A stretch of DNA of 13,734 nt from Wenzhouxiangella sp. (lineage in GTDB: Bacteria > Pseudomonadota > Gammaproteobacteria > Xanthomonadales > Wenzhouxiangellaceae), in the NCBI GenBank assembly GCA_007127425.1, contig SKZJ01000302.1:1-13734 (forward strand), written 5' to 3'. The translations under genes and the position numbers were made by a program. The notes below the pieces were generated by a model. It did not search any database and was not told the origin of the DNA. It saw only the letters and a program-made list of their open reading frames with translations. Below are positions 7,835 through 13,615 of this stretch, one piece after another. Within the stretch, counting starts at the first letter, position 1. The number at the start of each line of letters is the position of its first letter.

Positions 7835-7857
7835 GACCTTAATGTGCACTTAAGGTC
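7835..7857. promoter_or_regulatory. Perfect inverted repeat, candidate operator in divergent spacer
   Basis: Arms GACCTTAA (7835-7842) and TTAAGGTC (7850-7857) are perfect 8-bp complements around a 7-bp centre TGTGCAC. It lies about midway in the 337-bp region between the divergent Crp/Fnr gene (start 7628) and the GGDEF gene (start 7966), where an operator serving both would sit. It is neither a canonical CRP nor FNR site. The rest of this spacer holds no convincing gene. Confidence 0.5.
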
Positions 7858-7893
7858 CGAACAGAAGGGCTCCCGAGACGCACCAAATGCTTA

Positions 7894-7909
7894 TGTGACC
7901 GAGCGCACA
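7894..7909. promoter_or_regulatory. CRP-like 16-mer site upstream of the cyclase gene
   Basis: TGTGA-CCGAGC-GCACA matches the CRP/Vfr/Clp consensus TGTGA-N6-TCACA at nine of ten fixed positions. It lies 56 bp before the GGDEF start codon, a plausible activator or repressor position. This is a match by eye only; such sites also occur by chance. Confidence 0.35.
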
Positions 7910-7965
7910 GACAGCCTTTTGTACAGGGGTAGTGTCTTAATCAACGTCGTTTCGAGGAATCAGAG

Positions 7966-9294
7966 ATGAACTTGCGATCAGTGCGGTTGCCTGATTTTAT
8001 TCGCGCAGAAATGGGGCCGATTCTGCAGAACTGGGAAGAGTTTGCCAGCACCCTGCTCAATGCCGAGCACCTGGACGAGACCGGGCTGCGAGACCACGTC
8101 AGGGAAGTGCTCCTGGAAATTGCCGACGACCTCGATGCACCACTTAGTGAAACCGAACGGGTGGCCAAATCGAATGCTCATGGCCCGAAAACGGATTGGC
8201 CGCCATCCCCGGCAGTAGCGCATGGTGGCGAACGACATGATACCGGTTTCAGTATTTTTGAAGTCATATCCGAGTTTCGCGCCCTGCGGGCAAGCGTGCA
8301 GTCACACTGGATGAATGCTCAACCAGAGCTTTCCGACGAGCTGCTTGAAGACCTCACCCGCTTCCATGAAGCAATAGACCAGGCCGTCGCCGAATCCATG
8401 GCGGAGTATAGTCGTCTGAACGAGAAGGACACCCGGCTGTTCGGTGCCGTTTTGGCCGCCTCGGCCGATCCGATTTTTGTGCTGGATGACAAGGGCAGGT
8501 TCTGTTTTGCGAACAAGGCCACCACTGAACAGTTCAACCTGGATCTCGATACAATGAGGGGGCGATCCATCTTTGATCTCGGATGCGAATTTACTTCGGA
8601 TTTCAAGCGCAACCTCGAAAAAGTGATTGCTGGTCAGTCCACCTACCGAGGCAAGTTCTTTCACACGCATGCTTCCGGGCAGGATCGAAGATTCGAGTTC
8701 ACCCTTGCGCCCGTGCGGGACGAGCAGCAGCAGCTCGAAGCGACAGTCTGCGTTTCCCGGGATATTACCCAGCAGACGATTGCCGAAAGAAAGGTGTGGC
8801 ACAGCGCCCACCATGACGACCTGACCGGGCTTCCGAATCGACGTCTTTTCATGGATCGCCTGGAACAGGAGGTCAAACATGCAAAACGCAATGACCTGTC
8901 TCTTTCCGTACTTTTCATGGATCTTGACGGCTTCAAGGAAGTCAACGATTCGTTCGGTCATGAAGCGGGCGACCAGCTATTGCGTACCGTAGCTGATCGA
9001 CTTGTTGATTGTGTCCGGGAGGAAGACACTGTGGCTCGTTTGGGTGGCGACGAGTTCACCGTGATCCTCACCGGCATTAATGAGCCCAAGGATGCCGAAC
9101 TCGTGGCTCAATCCATTATTGATGCGGTGGTCATGCCGTTTGGAATCGCGGAAAGGTCAATTCATGTTTCCGCCAGTATTGGAATCTCATGCTACCTCGA
9201 AGATGCAACCACTCCTGTCGAATTGCTAAAAGCCGCTGATCAGGCCATGTATGAAGCCAAGAAGGTAGTATCCAGGGTTGCCCGAGCTTCATAA
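7966..9294 (+). CDS. Sensor diguanylate cyclase: RsbRD-like N-terminus, PAS, GGDEF
   Basis: A 442-residue enzyme predicted to make c-di-GMP from two GTP. The N-terminal about 145 residues (FIRAEMGPILQNWEEF, LRDHVREVLLEIADDL, FSIFEVISEFRALRASVQSHW) resemble the RsbRD_N sensory domain found in stress-signalling proteins. A PAS domain follows (about 155-270: FGAVLAASADPIFVLDDKGRFCFAN to VSRDITQQ). The GGDEF domain (about 280-438) has HHDDLTGLPNR, the metal aspartates in MDLDGFKEVND (D319) and an intact GGDEF signature at 360-364. R351-E-E-D354 five residues before it is a full inhibitory I-site, so product feedback is likely. There is no TM segment, so it is cytoplasmic, and no EAL domain. ATG at 7966 has GAGGAA upstream. 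It is divergent from the Crp/Fnr gene and lies near the REC-EAL phosphodiesterase. Confidence 0.93.
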   Translation: MNLRSVRLPDFIRAEMGPILQNWEEFASTLLNAEHLDETGLRDHVREVLLEIADDLDAPLSETERVAKSNAHGPKTDWPPSPAVAHGGERHDTGFSIFEVISEFRALRASVQSHWMNAQPELSDELLEDLTRFHEAIDQAVAESMAEYSRLNEKDTRLFGAVLAASADPIFVLDDKGRFCFANKATTEQFNLDLDTMRGRSIFDLGCEFTSDFKRNLEKVIAGQSTYRGKFFHTHASGQDRRFEFTLAPVRDEQQQLEATVCVSRDITQQTIAERKVWHSAHHDDLTGLPNRRLFMDRLEQEVKHAKRNDLSLSVLFMDLDGFKEVNDSFGHEAGDQLLRTVADRLVDCVREEDTVARLGGDEFTVILTGINEPKDAELVAQSIIDAVVMPFGIAERSIHVSASIGISCYLEDATTPVELLKAADQAMYEAKKVVSRVARAS

Positions 9295-9342
9295 ACCTGG
9301 AACTCCATAATGAGCTCTGAATTCGCCGCCCTGTGCCCCAAA

Positions 9343-9361
9343 GGGCCCGCGTGGCGGGCCC
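9343..9361. terminator. Hairpin between convergent GGDEF and DUF3618 genes
   Basis: Perfect 8-bp arms GGGCCCGC (9343-9350) and GCGGGCCC (9354-9361) with a 3-base loop. It lies between the GGDEF stop (+) and the DUF3618 gene stop (-), the expected place for a shared terminator. T-tracts are poor: only TTT follows on the - strand and none on the + strand. Confidence 0.5.
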
Positions 9362-9409
9362 CAGTTGATCGGTCGGGGGGCGCGTTCCCAATGGCAGGGG
9401 CAGACGGTG

Positions 9410-10084
9410 CTAATCCAACCGCGCCGACTCGCGAAGGTCATCGTACTTGCTTGTGGCCTTGGCTTTTGCAGCATCGACGCTGTTGTCACTCGCTTCGCCG
9501 AGCATCTCGTCTTCCATCTCGGTCGGCGGTACCAGCGCACCCAGGGCGGCGCCGATGGCAATGCCGAGGCTTCCCGCAATCAGCGGTTGGTCGCGATAGA
9601 ACTGCACCAGGCTCTCCCGGACGTTCTGTGCCGAGTCCTTGACGTTCTCGCTTGCATCGTGCATGCGATCGCCCATTGCGGCGGCCTTGTCACGCGTTTT
9701 TTCGGCGGCGTCGCCAAGCGAATCCATGAACTTGCCGCCATCCTTGTCGGCATTCATCTCGTAAGCGTTTGCCGTGCGTCTTGAGGGATTCTTTCCGGAG
9801 GACATCATCATCCAGGAGATGCCGATACTGGTCAGTATCATCGGCATCGGGTTGTTTTTCACCTGGGTGCCCAGGTTACGGCCAAACTCCCCGCCGTGTT
9901 CTCGGGCCATGCTGACCGCCTGGTCGAGGAGTTCGCCGGGTGAAAGCCGATCGGACAGCTCGCTCAAGGTTCTGCCGACTCGTTCGCGTGCCTCGTCGAC
10001 TTCGCGCTCCATACGCTCCGGGCTCATCTTTCCGTTATGTCGATCGTCGGCGCGGAAATCATCGCTGCGGGTAGCTTTGCTCAT
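9410..10084 (-). CDS. DUF3618-family membrane protein (YqjD-like C-terminus)
   Basis: A 224-residue protein. An N-terminal DUF3618-type segment (about 18-66: MSPERMEREVDEARERVGRT...LSDRLSPGELLDQ) is followed by a hydrophobic stretch (about 79-94, NPMPMILTSIGISWMM), an amphipathic alanine- and lysine-rich helix (about 120-160) and a second hydrophobic stretch (about 166-186, QPLIAGSLGIAIGAALGALV) of the kind seen in YqjD/ElaB-type C-terminal anchors. The tail is acidic. The biochemical role of DUF3618 is unknown; an inner-membrane, envelope-stress role is inferred from its partners. The start ATG overlaps the stop of the holin-like gene by 4 bp, making it last in a three-gene operon, and it ends at the hairpin at 9343-9361. 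Confidence 0.85.
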   Translation of the reverse strand: MSKATRSDDFRADDRHNGKMSPERMEREVDEARERVGRTLSELSDRLSPGELLDQAVSMAREHGGEFGRNLGTQVKNNPMPMILTSIGISWMMMSSGKNPSRRTANAYEMNADKDGGKFMDSLGDAAEKTRDKAAAMGDRMHDASENVKDSAQNVRESLVQFYRDQPLIAGSLGIAIGAALGALVPPTEMEDEMLGEASDNSVDAAKAKATSKYDDLRESARLD

Positions 10085-10530
10085 TGGATTGACCTCTCAA
10101 AAGTCTCTTTATCTTTCTTTGCGGATGCCACCATTCGTTCAGGCACGATTCCGCTTTCGCTCATTTTCTTCTTGGCCGCATTGACCATGAGGAAGCCGAC
10201 CAGAAGCGCTGCCGCGCCCACGATCAGCGCTGCGAGCCACGGGTCCACGACGTTGCTGAGACCATATACTCCGCTTAGGAGCAGGATTACGAGCCCAGCC
10301 ATGGCGATGGCTGCGCCGGTCGCAATGGCGCCGACTGCCGTTTTCACCTCCGAGACGGATTCCCGGACTTCGGATTTCGCCAGCGCCATCTCCTTTCCGA
10401 ACAATGTGGACACGTCCGTGGCTAGGTTGCGAATCAGGCCGGTAATCGATTCAGCACCGTATTCGCGGCCGTGTTCGCGGCTCGCCGTTGGCGCCGTTCT
10501 AACCGGTGGGGTCCTGGTTTCCTGGTTCAT
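10081..10530 (-). CDS. Phage holin superfamily III / YqjE-like membrane protein
   Basis: A 149-residue protein with the YqjE/Holin-X layout: a polar N-terminus, an amphipathic segment (SITGLIRNLATDVSTLFGKE and a charged continuation, about 28-66), two TM helices (about 67-92 and 97-118) and a basic C-terminal tail (NAAKKKMSESG). Such chromosomal proteins are not lysis proteins; they occur in YqjC-D-E-K-type stress operons and their mechanism is unknown. Both ends overlap neighbours by 4 bp (ATGA), so translation is probably coupled through all three genes. The assignment to this superfamily is from pattern recognition of the two-TM core and gene order. Confidence 0.85.
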   Translation of the reverse strand: MNQETRTPPVRTAPTASREHGREYGAESITGLIRNLATDVSTLFGKEMALAKSEVRESVSEVKTAVGAIATGAAIAMAGLVILLLSGVYGLSNVVDPWLAALIVGAAALLVGFLMVNAAKKKMSESGIVPERMVASAKKDKETFERSIQ

Positions 10531-11138
10531 GGCATGTTCCTCCCGTCACCGTTGTGAGGGACAGTCGTGTTCGTTTGCATCCTGTCCCGGTCGCGCTGTT
10601 GCAACGGGGAGCCTGGCGGGGCGTCACCTGCCCGGAAAATGTCATCCTCCCGGTCGGCGCCGGTCCGGTAAGCATCGGTCCGGTATGCGTTTGTATCGGG
10701 GCGATGGTCGCGATCCGAGCTCGCCTTGAAAAACCGGGACAAGCCAAAGCCGACCGCTATGCTGCCGAGCATGAATAGTGCGGGGTTGTTCCGCGCCAGG
10801 CGCTTGGCATCATTTGCCAGCTCATCAACGCTGCGGTCTTCGAGCTGTGCGGCGGCATTGGCGAGGTTACTGCTCAACTCGCGCGCATAGCGCGCCAGGC
10901 CTTCGCGGTCGTCATCGTCGAGTTGTGATGCCGCTGCATCGATGGCATCCGACAGGGTGTCCGCCTCATCGGCGAGCCGGTGCTTGCCGGCTTCGGCCTG
11001 CTCGCGCGCCTGGGGACTGGCTTCACGCTTGGCATCCCGGGCGTCTTCTTCTATTTTCTGTTTCGTTGTCCCGTTACCCGCACTACCGGGCATGCTGCCT
11101 TGGTTGCGGCCATTGGGGTCTGAGTTCGATGGTGTCAT
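10527..11138 (-). CDS. Helical single-TM envelope stress protein of unknown function, first gene of three-gene operon
   Basis: A 203-residue protein. The N-terminal third is low-complexity and charged; the middle (about 53-118: HRLADEADTLSDAIDAAASQ to LANDAKRLARNNP) is a long amphipathic helix; one TM helix (about 119-137, PALFMLGSIAVGFGLSRFFK) follows, then a polar tail with a short internal repeat (NAYRT DAYRT, about 150-159). Similar proteins precede holin-like and DUF3618 genes in other proteobacteria; some are labelled nutrient-deprivation-induced, but no function is established. I chose ATG 11138 because AGGAG lies 7 bases upstream; an in-frame start at 11159 lacks this. It overlaps the next gene by 4 bp. 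No clear promoter was identified in the 110 bp upstream. Confidence 0.78.
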   Translation of the reverse strand: MTPSNSDPNGRNQGSMPGSAGNGTTKQKIEEDARDAKREASPQAREQAEAGKHRLADEADTLSDAIDAAASQLDDDDREGLARYARELSSNLANAAAQLEDRSVDELANDAKRLARNNPALFMLGSIAVGFGLSRFFKASSDRDHRPDTNAYRTDAYRTGADREDDIFRAGDAPPGSPLQQRDRDRMQTNTTVPHNGDGRNMP

Positions 11139-11248
11139 AACGCACTCCTGAGCTACCACGTTGCGATTAACGTGTTGTCAGCCTCAGTTTTTCACGGCTG
11201 TGCTTCAGAATCTGTGCGTTAACCGACTTAACTGACTGTGCTCGATTC

Positions 11249-11425
11249 TCATCGATGATTTCGCATGGCACCGATCAGTTTCGCTCTGAATATTATGCTC
11301 GGTCCGCCCGGGTCCATCGACTGCGCCAATTCATGAAGTTGCGCCTTGGTTTTTGATTCAAGCTCGGCATTAATGGCCTTGCTGTGCGCCAGGAGACGAC
11401 GGAGGGGGCTCGCGCTATCGGAACC
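11249..11425 (-). pseudogene. Possible Rho_N-like small domain remnant, in frame behind the PepX_C gene stop
   Basis: After the TGA at 11426-11428 the same frame stays open for 58 codons to a TGA at 11249. Its C-terminal part reads SKTKAQLHELAQSMD, then GGPS, then RAKLIGAMRNH, which resembles the Rho_N/SAP-like helix-extended-loop-helix pattern (TKAELYELAKEL...GRSKM...AELIEALR) found in small stress-linked proteins beside ChaB and CsbD genes. There is no ATG, GTG or TTG in the frame upstream of the motif and no Shine-Dalgarno, so it is probably a 5'-truncated remnant. It could also be chance similarity. Confidence 0.35.
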
Positions 11426-12568
11426 TCAAAGATGGTCCCTGGGTAGTGTCTTCTCCCAGTTCCTCGAGTAGATCCGATGGTCTCCCTCGTAGGCATCCAA
11501 CTGGGCGTGTACATGAAACGTTGTTTCAGTACAGGTCAGGATAGTGAAGGTTTCTACCTCGACATCCCATTCCTGGTCGCGCTGCAACGCCCACCTGGTT
11601 TGGGTTTCGCCGCGAACCGAGGCAAAGTCGTCCTCACGGAAGCTGTACCATTCCCGGGGGTAGCGAGAGAATTCGGTGCCAGTCTCGGGTATCAGGAAGC
11701 TGCCCTTGTCATAGGTCACCGTCAAGGTGGATCTGTTCTCAGCCAGATCCTTGTGCAGCACCCAGTTGTGTTCTCCTTTTGCGGTGTGGATGATCCCCGC
11801 CGACTCGCCAACCACGGGCTCCTCGAACGGCCGGAGGTCGTCGTCTTCCGGCCGGGGATCGCGAATGGGCAGGATCAGCGCTGATTGGGATGGGTATACG
11901 GTCAGGTTCACCGGTTCGGGCGGTGCCCAGGCGACCGGCCAGTAGGATGTGGCGATAGATACGCGGACCACGTTTCCCGCGGGAAAGTGCTGTGCGATAC
12001 CGTTCAACGCGACGCGCACCCGGTAGCGCTTGTGAGGTTCGAGGGGCGAGGGTTCGGCGTCGCCGTCCCGATGCGTCAGGTTGAGCAGCCCGTAAGTCAC
12101 GCCGGTGGCCTTGCCGGCCGGACCAACATCAGACAAACGCACAGCGATCATGGCTTGTGGTTTGTCGACCGACAGCTCAAGCTCGACTACCGGCCGTCCG
12201 GCGATTTCCATGGCATCTTCCAGTGGATCACTGCTGAAGATGAGCGAGCCGCCGTCTTCCTCCCGCTGGTCGCCGGGCAGATCCGGGGCAGCGGCGTAGG
12301 AACACCACTTCCCGGCCGACAGGCCGACACTCAGAGGCGACTGCATCACCACCTCCTGACGGCCGCGTCGCTCCTCGAGCAAGCCTTCGTTCGTCGGAAA
12401 CTGGAGTTGCGCCAGCTCCTTTCTGGCTTTGTCGAGTAATTCCATGAACATATACCGACCGGAAATGGAAATACTGGGATCCAGTAGCCCATGAACGATG
12501 TATTCATCGGCATTGGGAAGCGCCTCAATCTCTCTTCGCTGAAAATCAGTTAACCCGATGTTCTTCAC
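11426..12568 (-). CDS. Orphan PepX_C-domain protein: C-terminal half of a CocE/NonD-type hydrolase behind an unrelated N-terminus
   Basis: A 380-residue protein. From about residue 73 to the end it matches the C-terminal part of CocE/NonD/X-Pro dipeptidyl-peptidase-like hydrolases: SPLSVGLSAGKWCSY, LPGDQREEDGGSLIFSSDPL, the jelly-roll core (VELELSVDKPQAMIAVRLSD, VTYGLLNLTHRD, HKRYRVRVALNGIAQHFPAG, VSIATSYWPVAWAPPEPV) and an ending like DAYEGDHRIYSRNWEKTLPR. The alpha/beta-hydrolase domain with the GxSxG nucleophile (about 300 residues) is absent, so it cannot be a complete hydrolase. The first about 70 residues (VKNIGLTDFQRREIEALPNA, YIVHGLLDP, ISGRYMFMELLDKARKEL) are helical and unrecognised. 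I chose GTG 12568 because AAGGT lies 6-7 bases upstream; the ATG at 12634 lacks this. The long uninterrupted frame argues for retained expression, but a deletion chimera on its way to decay is equally possible. Confidence 0.75.
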   Translation of the reverse strand: MKNIGLTDFQRREIEALPNADEYIVHGLLDPSISISGRYMFMELLDKARKELAQLQFPTNEGLLEERRGRQEVVMQSPLSVGLSAGKWCSYAAAPDLPGDQREEDGGSLIFSSDPLEDAMEIAGRPVVELELSVDKPQAMIAVRLSDVGPAGKATGVTYGLLNLTHRDGDAEPSPLEPHKRYRVRVALNGIAQHFPAGNVVRVSIATSYWPVAWAPPEPVNLTVYPSQSALILPIRDPRPEDDDLRPFEEPVVGESAGIIHTAKGEHNWVLHKDLAENRSTLTVTYDKGSFLIPETGTEFSRYPREWYSFREDDFASVRGETQTRWALQRDQEWDVEVETFTILTCTETTFHVHAQLDAYEGDHRIYSRNWEKTLPRDHL

Positions 12569-12670
12569 AGCGCTACCTTCTGATCGCGAGGCCCAATCAA
12601 ACCGGATGCAACCAGAGGCCCTGACCGGCTGCATCCCGAAGTCCTGGCCAAATTATGAGAGGTGCTGGCA

Positions 12671-12688
12671 GGACGCCCGTACGCGTCC
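12671..12688. promoter_or_regulatory. Inverted repeat in divergent spacer of PepX_C and MAPEG genes
   Basis: Arms GGACGC (12671-12676) and GCGTCC (12683-12688) flank a 6-base centre in the 229-bp gap between the divergent starts at 12568 and 12798. It could be an operator; no promoter elements can be assigned with confidence. Confidence 0.25.
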
Positions 12689-12797
12689 CAACACTACGGC
12701 GTGAAAAGGCAGATGAATTTGCCTGTGAAATCCGTCAGAATTGGCTCAAACGCAGTGCGTTGGCGGCGCTGGCCATGACGCCCTTGGGAGGAAAGAA

Positions 12798-13217
12798 ATG
12801 AGTGCATCAGCATTTGCCCTGCTTGGATACATCACCTGGACATTGGCACTGATCATTACCAACGAGGTGTTGCGCTCGTACATGGTCATGAGCGGACGAA
12901 AAGAGTCAAGCACCTTCAGTCCGGACGGCAAGGATGTGTCGCCGTTCGCTCATCGCCTGGCGCGCGCCCATGCCAACTGCTACGAGAGCTTCCCCATCAT
13001 CGCCGGTCCGCTGCTGCTGGCCCTGGTGACTGGACAGACTTCGGTAACCGACTCGCTGGCACTATGGGTACTGGCGGCGCGAGTGGCTCAATCGGGTGTC
13101 CACCTGGTGTCGGCCGGCAATTTGGCGGTCAATGTACGCTTTACGTTCTTTGCAGCACAGTTGATTATCGTGACCTGGTGGGTTGTTCAGTTCTGGTTGC
13201 AGTGGCCCCTGCATTAA
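12798..13217 (+). CDS. MAPEG family membrane protein
   Basis: A 139-residue inner-membrane protein of the MAPEG family (glutathione- and eicosanoid-metabolism-related; bacterial members have poorly known substrates). It has four TM helices: about 4-24 (FALLGYITWTLALIITNEVL), 62-82 (SFPIIAGPLLLALVTG), 88-105 and 116-135 (FTFFAAQLIIVTWWVVQFWL). Family signatures are RAHANCYESFPI and RVAQSGVHLVSAGNLAVNVRF. The ATG at 12798 has a very strong GGAGGAAAG Shine-Dalgarno; an upstream in-frame start would add 19 non-conserved residues. The last base of its TAA stop is the first base of a MITE-like element. Without the insertion the frame would continue for 31 codons, so the C-terminus may have been reset by the insertion. 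It is divergent from the PepX_C gene. Confidence 0.9.
   Translation: MSASAFALLGYITWTLALIITNEVLRSYMVMSGRKESSTFSPDGKDVSPFAHRLARAHANCYESFPIIAGPLLLALVTGQTSVTDSLALWVLAARVAQSGVHLVSAGNLAVNVRFTFFAAQLIIVTWWVVQFWLQWPLH
13214..13216. repeat. Left copy of TTA target-site duplication
   Basis: The TTA preceding the MITE left end matches the TTA at 13379-13381 after its right end. The three bases straddle the last two MAPEG codons (CAT TAA). Confidence 0.55.
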
Positions 13218-13378
13218 GGAACCTCTGAGCAACTCTGCACGGTGCGCGTTTCTGCCGCAAAAGCCGCAGACCGTGTACGCGCTTGACGGCACTACGATAG
13301 GGCTTCTTCGCTACGCGAAACCGCCCCATCTCCGTTACCTGCGCTGTCGCGCCCGTGCAGAGTTGTTCAGAGGTTCCT
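13217..13378. mobile_element. 162-bp MITE-like element, IS5-family-type ends
   Basis: A non-coding element with terminal inverted repeats: the left end AGGAACCTCTGAGCAACTCT plus GCACGG (13217-13242) pairs with the right end (13353-13378) at 25 of 26 positions, and the repeats remain similar just inside (GCGCG). It is flanked by identical TTA triplets (13214-13216 and 13379-13381), consistent with a 3-bp TNA target duplication as made by some IS5-group transposases. Inside is a small hairpin TTCGC-TAC-GCGAA (13307-13319) and no transposase frame. It would need a transposase in trans. The IS5 assignment rests on the end motif and duplication size, not on a search. Confidence 0.75.
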
Positions 13379-13495
13379 TTACCCCTCGGCTATCGCCAAT
13401 ACCGGCGACATCAGTTGTCGTCGCGATCGGAGAAACTGCATCCGGGCTGGCGTGATTGACCGCGTTCGGGGATAGGGGACGCGGCGCAGTGGGAG

Positions 13496-13525
13496 CAGGG
13501 GCGGCCAAGTGCCGCCCCTGATTTT
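13496..13525 (+). terminator. Strong Rho-independent terminator
   Basis: Perfect 10-bp arms CAGGGGCGGC (13496-13505) and GCCGCCCCTG (13511-13520) with a 5-base loop, directly followed by ATTTT. It ends + strand transcription from the MAPEG gene and insulates recC. The MITE now lies between the MAPEG stop and this terminator. Confidence 0.88.
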
Positions 13526-13536
13526 CATGAAGCCTC

Positions 13537-13542
13537 TATACT
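13537..13542 (+). promoter_or_regulatory. Candidate -10 element for recC (TATACT, sigma-S-like context CTATACT)
   Basis: CTATACT lies just after the terminator and 73 bp before the recC start. No good -35 hexamer is found at 16-18 bp, since that position falls in the terminator arm. The C before TATACT fits sigma-S-type promoters. Assigned by eye. Confidence 0.35.
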
Positions 13543-13615
13543 CGATGGGGGAGAAGCGGCATTCCGTTGCCAATGCAAGGCAACAAACGAACGATTTGAC
13601 TCATTTGGGGATTTG

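Noticed and set aside
8302..8961. 219-codon - strand frame opposite the GGDEF gene
   Set aside because: The + strand encodes PAS and GGDEF motifs across the whole stretch.
10081..10530. Prophage lysis holin
   Set aside because: There are no endolysin, spanin or other phage genes nearby; chromosomal YqjE-type proteins of this superfamily occur in just this operon context.
11426..11428. TGA as a readthrough or selenocysteine codon joining the PepX_C protein to the downstream 58 codons
   Set aside because: The PepX_C protein already ends where its family normally ends, and no SECIS-like hairpin with conserved features was seen; a remnant is simpler.
11293..11514. 73-codon - strand frame at the end of the PepX_C gene
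   Set aside because: It runs out of frame through the conserved C-terminus of the PepX_C protein and has an Arg/Pro/Trp-rich, non-natural composition.
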